DNA from: Diadophis punctatus similis
Lineage: Eukaryota > Chordata > Lepidosauria > Squamata > Dipsadidae
Length of the DNA stretch: 64,000 nt
Direction of reading: 5' to 3'
Assembly (NCBI GenBank): GCA_023053685.1
Contig: JALIGW010000005.1
Location: 55,347,242-55,411,241, forward strand
Each line of letters starts with the position of its first letter. The stretch's first letter is position 1. This document shows positions 1 through 11,003 of the stretch, in pieces. Both the position numbers and the translations under genes were made by a program. The notes under the pieces are model-generated. The model saw nothing but the letters and a program-made list of their open reading frames with translations. It had not been told where the DNA came from and did no database searches.

Positions 1-474
1 GGGGATACTAGAATATTCAAAGAGCTCTCCAAATATAGATCTATGCAGCACTTGGTTCACTGCAGTAGTTTGGGAAATAGAGCAGTTGAAAAGATGACTA
101 GATTGCCAGTTGAAGAACACTAAAGTTGAATTGGACCAAACATTAGTTGAAACACAATGTCCTTATTATATCCACACACTGTGCCCTGATGTCCTCTTTC
201 AGGTGAGTCAGTCATTTTTAGGAAGTAGGCAGATCTTCCTGAGGGGCTGCAGTGAGATTTTGGAGCTACATTTTGCAAATAAAATCACTCAAGTTTGGTC
301 TAGGTTACACATGGGCAGGGTTGAAGGAAATACCAGCAGCAACTTTCCTTGGCTTCATTTTGGTTTGTTAACTTTGAGGAAGTAGATGGGGTTCTGCTAC
401 TTGTAAACTAGACCCAACTAGACCCCTTCTCTGCTTAGGAAGATATAAAGAACTGGAGCCAGGTGATAATCCAT
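1..474. other. Unassigned unique-looking DNA
   Basis: No repeat terminus, splice-bounded exon or RNA promoter could be recognised. The only open frame (110-385, plus) is short, has no motif, and is what chance would allow. Confidence 0.4.
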
Positions 475-657
475 AGTTTTAGTTTTAGTTTTAGTTTTAG
501 TTTTAGTTTTAGTTTTAGTTTTAGTTTTAGTTTTAGTTTTAGTTTTAGTTTTAGTTTTAGTTTTAGTTTTAGTTTTAGTTTTCTTTACAGTTTTCTTTAC
601 AGTTTTCTTTTCTTTACTTTTTTACTTTACTTTACTTTACTTTACTTTACTTTACTA
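475..657. repeat. Hexamer (AGTTTT)18 followed by (TTTAC)n microsatellite
   Basis: About 18 near-perfect copies of AGTTTT run from 475 to 582, followed by a TTTAC-type tract to about 655. It directly abuts the 3' end of the minus-strand LINE at 658-1640, so it is best read as that element's expanded 3' tail. Read on the minus strand the units are AAAACT and GTAAA. It is not the vertebrate telomere repeat. Confidence 0.9.
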
Positions 658-1640
658 TCATTGCACCTCGTACAATGAAATTAAATGCCATCTTCAGTGT
701 ACATTATAACTATAAAAATAAAGCACAAACACACATCCTTCACATTCTATACAATTAAATTGAAAACCAGATATTGCATTAATACTGCACTATACAGTAA
801 AATTCAATATAGTTACTGCCCTGGGATAGAAGCTGTTTTTCAGCCTATTTGTCCTTGTTTTTATTATCCTGTACCGTCTGTCAGATGGTAATAGTTCAAA
901 AAAAGGGTGCCCAGGATGAGATGGATCTTTAAGAATGTTTTGAACTTTCGTAAGGCAGCAGGAGCTATAAAGCTCTTCCAAAGAGGGGAGAGGGCAACCA
1001 TGATCCTCTGGGCAATGACGCTAACCCTCTGGAGTGCTGTCCTATTGGCCACTGTGCAATTGGCAAACCATACACAGGTGCAGTAAGTTAAAATACTCTC
1101 TATGGTGCAGCAGTAGAAGGTCACCAGCAGTTTTTCATTCAGTTGTTTCCTGAGAAGTCTCAGGTAGTATAATCTCTGCTGGGCCCATTTTACCAGTGCT
1201 GCAATGTGAGTGCCCCAGGTCAGGTCCCCTTTTATGATAACACACAGAAACTTAAAACTGGCTACTTGCTCCACTCGGTGTCCATTGATAAGCAAGGGCT
1301 GGATATCTGATCTATTCCTTCTATAGTCCACTATAAACTCCTTGGTCTTATTGGTGTTAAGGACCAAGTTATTTTCTCCACACCACAAAAGCAACCGATC
1401 CACCTCATCTTGATAGACAGACTCATCCCCCTTGGAGGATTGTATCATCTTTTGTATCATCGTGAGTGGAATTGCAGTCATGCACATAAAGAGTATAGAG
1501 TAAGGGACTCAACATGCAATCCTGTGGTGTACCAGTGTTAAGAATAAGTGCTGAAGAGATATGATTATCTAATCTGACCCTCTGCGAGCGGACAGACAGG
1601 AAATCCATAATCCAAAGGCAGATTGAATAAGAAAGTCACT
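658..1640 (-). mobile_element. 5'-truncated L2/CR1-clade LINE, reverse transcriptase C-terminal part
   Basis: The minus strand codes for the end of a non-LTR retrotransposon ORF2 (about 1487 down to 864). Visible blocks are LLLWCGENNLVLNTNKTKE, a DLTWGTHI block, and CTIESILTYCTCVWFANCT followed by ALQRV. This spacing is typical of the region after the catalytic palm in L2/CR1-type LINEs. A second minus-strand frame (1608-1423) carries SVRSQRVRLDN and PQDCMLSPLLYTLYVHDC, the upstream PQG..SPLL-type RT motif, so a frameshift separates the two. The endonuclease, the RT N-terminus and the 5' UTR are missing. The 3' UTR runs to 658, with a tail of repeats beyond. Clearly inactive. L2 versus another CR1-clade family is uncertain. 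Confidence 0.8.
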
Positions 1641-1649
1641 TAAGGGGGA

Positions 1650-1989
1650 ATTAATGTCCTCTTCCTTGAAGGAATTGAATGTGGGTCCCATTCTGATGAA
1701 ACCTGCTTTAGAACTAGCCAATCTTGACAACCATCACCCATTATCTATCATTCTTCTTTTAGAAAAGGTTATAGAGATGGGAAGGGTTCTGTTTACAAAC
1801 TATTCTAGAAGAAACAGAAGTTTCATTTCAGATCTGGATATTAACTGTATTAGTTATCCTCATATGTGAAGGGACTGCATAAACCCTAGTCATTTTAGAT
1901 TTTTTTCAATGGCTTTCAACAGCCAACCACAGATCCTGCATAGGTTGAGAATTGACAGCTCTATTTTTAGTAGCTCTGCTCCTTCCTAA
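1650..1989. other. Unassigned AT-rich DNA
   Basis: No recognisable repeat or gene; one short uninformative open frame on the plus strand. Confidence 0.35.
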
Positions 1990-2160
1990 ACTGGTATTAT
2001 CAAGCAATACCGGCAATAGTGGGAAGAGATGTCAAGCAATTGTTGGGGTCTATAACATTTGTCTCTGTTCTACAATTTAATATCCTTATGAGGTCACTGG
2101 AAGAGAATTGTTGTGAGCTGCCCAGAGTCTCTGTGGAATGGGCGGCATACAAGTGCGGAT
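1990..2160 (+). mobile_element. CR1/L3-type LINE 3' end fragment
   Basis: The last 50 bases (2110-2160) read as the squamate CR1/L3 3' terminus: a GAGCTGCCCAGAGTC.. hairpin-like stem, then GGGCGGCATACAAG, then the AAAT tail. The upstream 120 bases may be degraded 3' UTR. The same terminus precedes the (AAAT)n tracts at 6594 (plus) and 16345 (minus). Confidence 0.6.
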
Positions 2161-2162
2161 AA

Positions 2163-2233
<71 letters not shown>

Positions 2234-2374
2234 ATGAATAAATGAATAAATGAATAAATGAATAAATGAATAAATAAATAAATAAATGAATAAATGAATA
2301 AATGAATAAATGAATAAATGAATAAATGAATAAATGAATAAATGAATAAACAAACAAACAAACAAACAAACAAA

Positions 2375-2417
<43 letters not shown>

Positions 2418-2420
2418 ATA
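2158..2420. repeat. (AAAT)n compound microsatellite, seeded by a CR1 tail
   Basis: Roughly 260 bp of AAAT units with interspersed AATG blocks (TAAATGAA) and an AAAC block at 2348-2372. The long minus-strand frames of LFIY repeats here are artefacts of the 4-bp period. Confidence 0.95.
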
Positions 2421-2629
2421 CTTGTGTTTTAGATGCAATATTACCAGTACCCCAAGGTCACTTAATGGTGATGTTACTGTCAATAGGTACTGTTTTTTAT
2501 TTATACAACTGTTTTATGCTTATTTAAATTGATTATATGTTGATAATCAATTTAAATAATTGTTTATTATTGAACTACCTCTGTGATATTACAATGAATT
2601 ATTATTTTTATTATGTATACTGGCATTAA

Positions 2630-2878
2630 GAGCTGCGGTGGCGCAGTGGCTAGAGTGCAGTACTGCAGGCTACTTCTGCTGACTGCCAGCTGCCTGCAAT
2701 TTGGCAGATTGAATCTCACCAGGCTCAAGGTTGACTCAGCCTTCCATCCTTCCAAAGTCGGTAAAATGAGGACCCAGATTGTTGGGGGCAATAGGCTGAC
2801 TCTGTAAATTGCTTAGAGAGGGCTGTAAAAGCACTGGGAAGTGGTATATAAATGCTATCGCTATTGCTATTATTATTA
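2630..2878 (+). mobile_element. Sauria-type tRNA-derived SINE
   Basis: Begins GAGCTGCGGTGGCGCAGTGG (tRNA-like A box), has the conserved core GGTAAAATGAGGACCCAGAT, and ends with a GCTAT-type tail. This is a near full-length copy of about 250 bp. The 3' part of these SINEs is known to resemble a LINE (Bov-B) tail used for trans-mobilisation. Confidence 0.92.
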
Positions 2879-2879
2879 A

Positions 2880-3946
2880 AGGTAAGACAAATCATACCCG
2901 TTTGAGGTGTGAGACTCTTTTCACCTTGCAACTTTTTTTCCTGCTTCTCTTGCTTGGGTATCAACCAGAACAGAAATAATTGCAAGAGGTAAGTTTTTTC
3001 TATCTCTACTTGAAATAATTAATGCACAATCTTGGTAAGTAGTGCCTGTGTTTGTTTGTTTTTCTTCCACTCTTCTAATCATTTTCCTTCTGTATTGTTT
3101 CTTTTAGGTAATAAAATAGAAAGTAGCAAAAGTGTAATTATTAATCTTTGTAAATTACCATTTCCCTTTATTTAAAAATGCAGGACAAAATGCTTTAAAT
3201 AAATAAGGCCTTTGCACACTTAATGCAGTCTATTAACAAGTAATTACAGATCATCATAAGCAATCTATTCATATATAGATACTTATACACATACACATAC
3301 AGTTCCATGCAAAATCCAGTTTGTATACAGTTTGCTGAAGAAAGGATTGTATTATTTCTGGTTTCTCAATGAATTTGTGCATTCAACAGGTCCAAACTCA
3401 TTTTAAACATTATTCTGAACACTTCAGTCTTTACTGAAGGATAAATATGCCACAATAATGAATAAATTCAAAATACTTTTTGGGAGGTAGAATAATTCAA
3501 GACAAATGAAGAATGTAGCTACCGGTAAGTGTACTGAATATGTTTTCCTTTACATTATTTGTCCATCTCTTTGTCAACAGGAAAAAATCCGGTAGTTGCT
3601 ATCAAGGGTTGAATGCCAGCATTTTGGACTACTGGCTAATCACTTGTAATTAGCACCCTATTGTGCATTTTGTACATGGATTCACTTTTCCAATCAATCA
3701 TACAGAGGAAGAAACAGAAAGCTAAACTGCCTTTTCTCTGTACCTGCTAATAACTCCTGAAGCAATTTAGTAATTTGCAAGACTGAAAAGCTAACCATTT
3801 TACAGCAACATAATAGACTTGCTGGAATGCTTCAAAGTTTTGTTTGTTTGTTTTTTAAGTATCCAATGGAAACCATGCCTATTTGCAGGCTATGATTTCC
3901 AAAGCTTCATGTGTATTGGTTTGATTTGTTGGAGATTCATCTAAAG
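2880..3946. other. Unassigned AT-rich DNA
   Basis: About 1 kb with no repeat terminus, microsatellite or open frame that I can recognise. Confidence 0.35.
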
Positions 3947-4318
3947 CAGTGGTTCCCAACCTGTCGTACGTGTACCACTAGTGGTACGCGAGGGCCTTCC
4001 AGGTGGTACGCGAACACTTTCGGGGTCATGAACGATTTTTAGTTAGTTATTTTTTACTTCACAAAAATGTTTACTGCCTAACACAAGATAATCTGGCAAC
4101 GATTTGCAACTGTTGCCACACGCCACCCACCTGGTCCCAGCAGCCCGAGAATCCAGTTGCTGGATGCGCGGGGCCAAAAAAGGAACGGTGACTGTTCTGA
4201 ACTCTATGGAAATAAAGTGATATCTGATCGAATTTAGTTTCTCTGGAACCAGGTGGTACGCGGCGACTGTACGGGACCTCCAAGTGGTACTCGATCACAA
4301 AAAGGTTGGGAACCACTG
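3947..4318. mobile_element. hAT-type non-autonomous DNA transposon (MITE), 372 bp
   Basis: Terminal inverted repeats are exact at the outer ends: CAGTGGTTCCCAACCT on the left and AGGTTGGGAACCACTG on the right. It is flanked by a perfect 8-bp target duplication ATCTAAAG (3939-3946 and 4319-4326), diagnostic of hAT transposition. The inside carries repeated GGTGGTACGCG motifs in subterminal positions (about 3994, 4003 and 4252), likely transposase-binding repeats. There is no transposase coding. Confidence 0.93.
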
Positions 4319-4326
4319 ATCTAAAG

Positions 4327-5307
4327 CTATGATCCTGTCCCCCCCACTGTGAAATAATGAACAATAAATTGAATTTAGAAATCAACCTCAAGATTTTAAC
4401 ATCTGGTTTACTTATTTCTCTGTCACTAAAAAATCTCTGAATGTCCTACATTAAGCATTTAACATATATTTAAAAATTATGAATAATGATTTAGATTAAA
4501 CATATTCAAATAAATATTAAGTCTATGTATCCCTCTTTATTTATTATTTTGGACATTTTTCACTATGTATATCATCCTGACAGTTTGTCTTGCTTGTTAA
4601 AAAATATTTAGAACCAGAATTAGTTTTAGTTAGAGTAGCTCCATTAAAATAAAAGAAATTTAAGTTGATTGTGAAATATTTCACAATTTTTTTTTACACA
4701 AAAAGATTAGAGGAAGCTTGGAACCAATTTCCACTGGAAGTAATAGGTCAATCATCAGTAACTGAATTTAATCATGCTTTGGATAAACACATATCTATCA
4801 TCCAATAATATGCAAATAACTAAAATATAATAAAATAAAAAATAAGTTAATTAATAATGAAAAAAATATTAAATTACAAAAAAAAAATCCCTCAAAGGGC
4901 TTACTCAATGGATCACAGGGTCTTTTTCTGCCATCCGTTTTCTATGTTTCTGTTTCTATTTTATTTGATCTACTTTATGACAATGCTTTATATAGCTTCT
5001 GAAGGGGTGGTGTATGTTCAAACTCTTTATTCCTGTCTGACATTTCAGGAAAAGAGCCTAGAGAAACAGGAGAAGGAAAGCCGATAAGATCCCAGATAAA
5101 AACCCCAAAATGCACTTGGTGAACTTGTATGTCAGTGATAGCAGCACAGAAGCTGCCATGATGAGCTACATACTTATCAAAAAGTGGTCAATTTCAAAGA
5201 ATGCTTAGAAAATCAATATTTAAAAAAAGAATACAAGCCATCTTCACAACAATAGCTAAGTCATGGTAAGCTAAAATGTTAGAACAATTAAATAGAACAA
5301 CTTACCT
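4327..5307. other. Unassigned AT-rich DNA
   Basis: Low-complexity A-rich patches near 4830-4890 but no family signature. The frame 4857-5087 has no motif. Confidence 0.35.
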
Positions 5308-5447
5308 CCAGAAGTTGTGGGTGCTTCGATACTGAGAGGTTTTAAAGAAGAAATTGGACAACCATTTGTCCAACTCCCTGCTGAGCAGGGGGCTGGACTA
5401 GAAAATCTCCAAGGTCACTTCCAACTCTGTTCTTCTGTTAAACTGTT
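5308..5447 (+). mobile_element. CR1 LINE 3' end fragment
   Basis: Contains the well-known amniote CR1 terminal sequence: GGACAACCATTTGTCC, then GGGGCTGGACTAGAAAATCT, then CTTCCAACTCTGTTCTTCTG with the octamer-like TTCTGTT tail. A 5'-truncated fragment of about 140 bp. Confidence 0.75.
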
Positions 5448-5704
5448 GATCTCCCCTTAAGGATATGGAAATCTTGGCATAATGAGCTATACTAACAGAT
5501 TATGAAAACATTTATAATCTAACACATTTGGACCAGATAATACACTTTGCAAGAGACAAAATATTGGCTAGAAAAGTTAGTTCCTTAAGAGCAAAAATAA
5601 AATTCAAATTGGTCTTTAGATAAATGGCATATTAGTCTTGGGGGAGAAAAAAAGTATTGGAATAGTTTCCAAACAGAGAAAATTGTAGTTCTTCTTTATT
5701 TTTT

Positions 5705-6593
5705 GTTGATTAGACACCTAACTGGCTCTGGATATTGCCCCCTAAGGACTATGTTGACTGTCCCTCCTTGGTTTTTGAGGGAGAAAAACTAACTCCCTCG
5801 GAACAGGTTCGCAATTTGGGATTTCTCCTAGATCCACAGCTAAAATTAGACCAACATCTAACAGCTCTGGCTAGGGGAGCCTTTCTACAGGTCCACCTGG
5901 TGCACCAATTGCGACCATACTTGGAGAAGGAGGCTCTACTCACAGTCACTCATGCCGTTGTCACCTCTCAACTGGACTACTGTAATGCGCTCTAAATGGC
6001 GGCTACCCTTGAGGAGTATCTGGAGATTTCAAATGTTGCAAAGTGTGGCTGCGCATGCTGTAGTGGGTGTCTCAAGATACACCTACATAACACCCATACT
6101 CCGCCAGCTGCACTGGTTGCCCATCGGTCTCCGGGTGCAATTCAAGGTGTTGATTATCATCTTTAAAGCCCTACATGGCTTAGGTCCAGGTTACCTCCGG
6201 GACCGCATCCTGCCTCATACTTCCCTTTGACCGGTTAGGTCCCATAGAGTGAGTCTCCTCCAGGTCCTGTCAACCAAACAATGCTGGCTGGCGGGGCCTA
6301 GGGGGAGGGCCTTCTCTGTGGGGGCCCCTGCTCTCTGGAACCAACTGCCCCCAGTGATCCGAATTATTCCCACTTTGCTGGCCTTCCGAAAAGCCATCAA
6401 GACATGGCTTTCCCTGCAGGCGGGGTGATTGAGACAATTCTACATCTTAGGTCTCCCCCATGTATGCATGGTTTTTAAATGTTTTTTTAAAATTCTTTTT
6501 AATACTGTTTTTAAATTTTATATTGTTTAGTTGTTCTCTAAATGTTGTACACCGCCCTGAGTCCTCAGGGAGTAGGGCGGCATATAAGAACAC
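5705..6593 (+). pseudogene. CR1/L3-type LINE reverse transcriptase C-terminal fragment
   Basis: Plus-strand translation gives NLGFLLDPQLKLDQHL (5810-5860), SQLDYCNAL (about 5968-5994), ITPILRQLHWLPIGLRVQF (about 6089-6145), FKALHGLGPGYLRDRILP and, near the end, GPRGRAFSVGAPALWNQLPP. This order is typical of the ORF2 end of CR1/L2-type LINEs. It is inactive: a stop (TAA at 5992) falls where related copies read Tyr, and an extra base just after it shifts the frame. The endonuclease and catalytic palm are absent (5' truncated). The 3' terminus GGGAGTAGGGCGGCATATAAG leads into the AAAT tail. Confidence 0.88.
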
Positions 6594-6668
<75 letters not shown>

Positions 6669-6761
6669 ATGAATGAATGAATGAATGAATGAATGAATGA
6701 ATGAATGAATGAATGAATGAATGAATGAATACATACATAAATAAATACATAAATAAACAAA
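6594..6761. repeat. (AAAT)n / (AATG)n tail microsatellite of the CR1 copy
   Basis: Starts with the LINE tail AAAT units (6594-6668), switches to AATG units (6669-6730), then degenerate AAAT/ACAT to 6761. A direct continuation of the LINE 3' end. Confidence 0.95.
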
Positions 6762-6764
6762 CTT

Positions 6765-7570
6765 AAGAATTAAACCATATTCTGTGACCACATATTTCAA
6801 ACAGTTAAAACAAAAACAACAAGGAAGATCAGCAAACTGGAAACTAATTCCTATGAAGAGCAATTTATGAAAAAAGACTGCTCAGTTATGAGAACACGAA
6901 AGGATATTTCTGTTCAACATCCTGAAGAGTAGTCACAGAGCAAAATGCCAAGTTCTGTTCTATAATTATTGTGATGGATTCTACATGAACCACAGCAGTA
7001 TTATCAGTAGCCACATTTGCATAACATTTATCCTAACCATGGTTGGCAATTTTTCCCTTATTTTCTCAGTTTGTGTAACATAATGAACTATACATTAAAT
7101 ACCCTTCCTAAGTTCACCAACATGCTAGGCAAAATATGGTTGGCTACTTTTTGGTTCATTATGTCAGTTGAACAGAACTATTGTATGGTATGGTAACACT
7201 CATTTGGTTTATAAAGTTTATAATAACTCTCATAAACTATTGCAGTTATTTCTGAAATATTATTTTGATATTTTTTATCAAAAATGTTATGTAGTTCACT
7301 GTTTTTTAGAATTCTATTTATGTGGAAATTATATTGTTAGCAGTTTGTAGTAGAAATATGTGAGAGATATACAAAGGATAAACAAACATAGATAAGATAC
7401 AAAATCTTGCATCCAAAAGCAAACGATCAGTGTCAGAGGAAAAGATGATTGCTTAGATCTTCCCTTCCAAATACATATTTAAATACAGTTTGCCCTTACA
7501 TATCCTCAGCCATGACTGTCTATTGGCTAAATAGGCATCAGTCTGTGGTGGCAAATTTTAAGGGGAAGGG
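6765..7570. other. Unassigned AT-rich DNA
   Basis: Nothing recognised. Small open frames at 7168-7350 and 7449-7694 show no protein motif; the second runs into a MITE. Confidence 0.35.
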
Positions 7571-7578
7571 ATGCTATC

Positions 7579-7719
7579 CAGCAGTGGGTTGCTCCTGGTT
7601 TGGACTGGTTCTTAGAACCGGTAGCGCCGGTGGCGGGAGGTTCCACATGTGCAGAAGCATCATGTGTGCGTGTGAGCACGCGCACGACTGGTAGTAAAGG
7701 GTTTTATAACCCATTACTG
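7579..7719. mobile_element. hAT-type MITE of the CAG-GTGGGTT family, 141 bp
   Basis: Left end CAGCAGTGGGTTGCTCCTGG, right end AACCCATTACTG (reverse CAGTAATGGGTT). Flanked by an imperfect 8-bp duplication, ATGCTATC (7571-7578) and ATACTATC (7720-7727). The interior GGTTCTTAGAACCGG palindrome is shared with the copies at 44793 and 49484. Confidence 0.82.
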
Positions 7720-7729
7720 ATACTATCCT

Positions 7730-8094
7730 TAAAACAAAGACTATTCCAAAACTCAAATTTTAAATCAGCAGGAGGTGGAACTATCAGTCAATGTGGCCTA
7801 GGAGTGCCATATACCTTTGAGTTGGCACTATCCACAGCAATTACTTTTTGACCCAAGAACTTTATTGCAAAATTCAGAAAAACATAAAATCAGAAGAAAT
7901 ACATTTCAACTAAGACTTTAGTTAAAAAATATGCAGAAAATATGAGATCACCTTAGTATTAATGAAGAATAAATTCTTCAATCTTTTTTTAAAAAAATTG
8001 AAGAGTCAAAGTTAAACGTTTAATGGCTTGCAACAATTCTCAAAGATTTCCCTTTTTAATAAAGGAGAATATTTTTAGCTCAGAGTTGAAATGA
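7730..8094. other. Unassigned AT-rich DNA
   Basis: No signature found. Short imperfect A/T inverted repeats near 7975-8000 (AAATTCTTCAATCTTT and AAAAATTGAAGAG) look like chance. Confidence 0.3.
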
Positions 8095-8095
8095 G

Positions 8096-8215
8096 GCTCC
8101 TTGGTGCTCTCTGAGCTTGGTTGTTTTCTTGCCGATGTTTCATTACCCAAACTAGGCAACATCATCAGTGCAGGATAATGAAATGTTTGCAAGAAAATAA
8201 TCAAGCTCAGAAAGG
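8096..8215. mobile_element. Two head-to-head fragments of a Penelope-like 3' repeat
   Basis: 8096-8172 on the minus strand reads CTGATGATGTTGCC, then TAATGAAAC, then GGCAAGAAAACAACCAAG and CTCAGAGAGCACCAAGG. 8172-8215 on the plus strand carries the same motif from TAATGAAATG to AATCAAGCTCAG. The same sequence lies at 11838-11912. I recall this repeat as a vertebrate element end resembling Penelope-like elements with hammerhead-like cores. The family name is tentative; the repeat relationship is directly visible. Confidence 0.55.
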
Positions 8216-8929
8216 ACATTCCCCCTCATTCCCCTTTCTATTATGAAATGTATTTCTTCTACTTAAAATAGTTCTAGATGCTTTTATATGTAATGAAAGG
8301 AATTCAATACTAATTTATCCAACATTCAACAAAAAAAGAAAAAAAAGAAAACATTCTTCCAAAACATTGAGGCAATGCAGAATTTTGAAGAGTTATATCA
8401 TGGAAAATTCAACTGAAATCGTCATTGGCACATTGATTTTCCTATTTCCAGGTAAATTTCTATTACCTGATTTACCATTCCGTCCATCCATCCATCTGAA
8501 TTATACTGCCACCCATTTGAAATACATTACTTGGGTGACTAACGATGAATAAAAATGAGATAAAAGTGAGATGAATGGATCCATCCCACTTCGATGTGAA
8601 TGCTGAGAAAAGTTTTTGAGCATGCCAGGAGATACATTTCCACTGGACTGAAACTGAATCAAGTCTGCCCATTTTGATTTTTCAAAGTCTGCAGGAGACC
8701 ACGCGAGTCACTTCATTTAGGCCCTCTAAACATTAAACAAGTAGGTAATCCATGATCCTCAGATGTCATTAACTGCACCTTCAGCTATACAGAAGTCAAC
8801 ACTGAGACTTCTGGTTTAGGAGCATCTAAAGGGTCACAAGCTGGGTGGAACTAAAAAATAAAGACCATAAGAAGAAGTTTTTCAAAGTAAATTATTATGA
8901 GTTGGATAAGAACATTGATGTTATGTTAC
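8216..8929. other. Unassigned DNA
   Basis: No family or gene signature. The TCCATCCATCCATC stretch at about 8480 is a short imperfect repeat. Confidence 0.35.
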
Positions 8930-9990
8930 ATTACATCACGTTATTTGTCAGATTTATATGGCTGCACATCTCATACAAATTTACTCTGAATACTGTACAA
9001 TAAAACCAGCAATTAAAACATTCTATAAAACTGATTAAAACAGTAAAAATTAGATAAAGCCAGATTACAAGAGGGAAAATATTATATATAATGTGTGGGT
9101 TGCCTTTACCAGGAAATCCCCAGGCTTGCTGAGGGCTTTCCAGAAATCCATAAAGGTTGGGACTAGCTTCACCTTATGAAGGATGATGTTTCTGATGGGG
9201 GTGCTATGGCAGAAAAGGCTTGTCTCCTCAGTCCTATCAGATGGAAACTTTTTCATAGACAGGACCCACTTCATGCCCCTCTTGTCAGACATAATGGGAT
9301 GGGTAATGTAATGTGTGGATGACCTTGGGGAGCAAAGGGAAGAGATGCTGACTAGGAAACAATCATACAAGAGAGCAGGATTCACCCTAATTGATCAATG
9401 AGTTAAAAGTGACAGTGGGAATTTGTGCCTTCAGTTTTGAAGGATTCTGTTAATGTAGCCTTACAATATAGTAGATTTAGTTCATCTATTTATGTTTTCT
9501 ATCTGGTTCACCTGGGAGAGATGACAAGTAGATGTACTTGAGAAGAGGTGTTCCCTTAGATAACCTGGCCCCATGCCATGTAGGGATGTAAAGGTCAAAA
9601 CCATCACCTTGAACTGGACAGAGAAGCCAACTGAAAACCAATGCAGCTTACAGAATAGAAATGCAATGTGTTTCCTTCTAGGGGCACACATGACTGCCCA
9701 TGATACTGCATTTTACACCAGTGGAAGCTTCCAGGTATTTTTCAAGGGCAGCCCAAAGTAGAACACGTTATTGAGGAGAAGATAACAAAGGCATGGGTAA
9801 CTGTGAGTAGAGTTTCATGATCCAGGAATGGACATAACTGTCACACAACACAAAATTGTGCAAAGGCTGTCCTAGCCATGACTGCCACAGGAGTCATGAG
9901 TTCAGAAAGACTTCCAGTTGGCATACCAGGTACATTTGGGGCAATGCCAGCCATCCTGTACCAAAGTTGGTAAAGTTTTAAATTCAGAAG
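8930..9990 (-). mobile_element. Old CR1/L3-type LINE remnant
   Basis: On the minus strand, 9691-9482 translates to KLHWFSVGFSVQFKVM, then TSLHGMGPGYLREHL, a degenerate match to the HWLPIGLRVQFKVL..GLGPGYLRD block of the copy at 5705-6593. The left part (8930-9060) resembles a CR1 3' UTR. The right part (9590-9850) matches internal LINE sequence, for example the reverse of ACCATCACCTTGAACTGGAC. Strongly diverged, with many stops. Confidence 0.65.
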
Positions 9991-10089
9991 GTTCTAAAAC
10001 CCAATGCCTGTTAGTTAGTTTGCTAAAGTTATCTAACACTGCAATACCAGTAAAATGAGCATCTTATAACAGTTAAAAGAAAAGATAAT

Positions 10090-10314
10090 GAGAACATGGT
10101 GGCGCAGTAGTTAGAATGCAGTAGTGCAGGCTACTTTTGCTGACTGCCAGCTGACTGCAATTTGGCAGTTCAAATCTCACCAGGCTCAAGGTTAACTCAG
10201 CCTTCCATTTTTCCGAGGTAGGTAAAATGAGGATCCAGATTGTTGGGGGGCATTGTGCTGACTCTGTAAACTGTTTAGAGAGGACTGTAAAGCACTGTGA
10301 AGTGGTATATAAAT
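10090..10314 (+). mobile_element. Sauria-type SINE, split by an LTR insertion
   Basis: The SINE body runs from GGTGGCGCAGTAGTTAGAAT to GAAGTGGTATATAAAT. Its missing tail AAGTCTAAGTGCTATTGCTA resumes at 10982-11003, right of the LTR. The SINE was therefore present before the LTR arrived. Confidence 0.9.
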
Positions 10315-10981
10315 TGTTGTAAGGAATATCCTTCTGGGTTCAGTTTCAAGTGGGGATTCAAGTGGATTCATGGAAGTTGCTTGGAAAGAAGGTTTAATGG
10401 TGGACAGGAGCACATGGCATGAGCTCCTGAACAGAACAGAACAGAAAAAGTGGATCACATGCTTCCAGATGTTGGATGAAGAGAAAAGGGAGGAAAAGAT
10501 GCTGAGTCCCTTGGTTTTATGACCTCTGTTGGGCCCCACCTCTTAGTTTCCTGTTCCTGTGTATGTAATGCACTTTGATTGGATGTCAGACTCCCATGGG
10601 GCCATGCAGGGGCAACTCTGTAGGCTGTCTTGAGTCCAAGCTTGCTTGAGCCCCGCTGGCTGATGCAATCTTCCCAGGTCCCATGTGGTGTAATGAAAGG
10701 GCTTTGGGCAATTCCTAATATGGCTCTGTCTGAAGGAGGTAAACCTTTGTTATGTAGAATAGACTGGTCCAGGCTATTAACAAAGAGGGAGGGGAGATGA
10801 GTGATCCTTCCTTGATGGCGCATTGACAAAGGTGGGGGCTACTAAGAGTGAGTCTGTTTATTGTCTAAAAACATGTTTCTCCATTTCTCAGCGAGGGATA
10901 TTTTATATAATATTCTGCCTTTTTAATATTTCCTAGAATATTTCATTTTTCTAGGAGAGGGGTAGGTGCTAACTTCCTACA
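10315..10981 (-). mobile_element. Solo LTR (family A, minus orientation), 667 bp
   Basis: Plus-strand ends are TGTTGTAAGGAATATCC and GGTGCTAACTTCCTACA, i.e. TG...CA termini when read as an LTR. The same sequence in the opposite orientation forms the LTR at 21841-22391. Flanks AAAT (10311-10314) and AAGT (10982-10985) fit a 4-bp target duplication with one change, as in gamma-type endogenous retroviruses. CCAAT-like and ATTAAA-like signals occur in both copies. No internal retroviral sequence is attached, so it is solo. Confidence 0.85.
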
Positions 10982-11003
10982 AAGTCTAAGTGCTATTGCT
11001 ATC
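10982..11003 (+). mobile_element. Tail of the SINE split by LTR family A
   Basis: AAGTCTAAGTGCTATTGCTA is the 3' end expected for the SINE that starts at 10090. Confidence 0.85.

Noticed and set aside
475..582. Interstitial telomere repeat
   Set aside because: The unit is AGTTTT, not TTAGGG, and it abuts a LINE 3' end.
2000..2483. Membrane-protein-like LFIYLFIY frames (also at 6447-6863 and 16161-16426)
   Set aside because: Direct products of (AAAT)n microsatellites; no start context or non-repeat domain.
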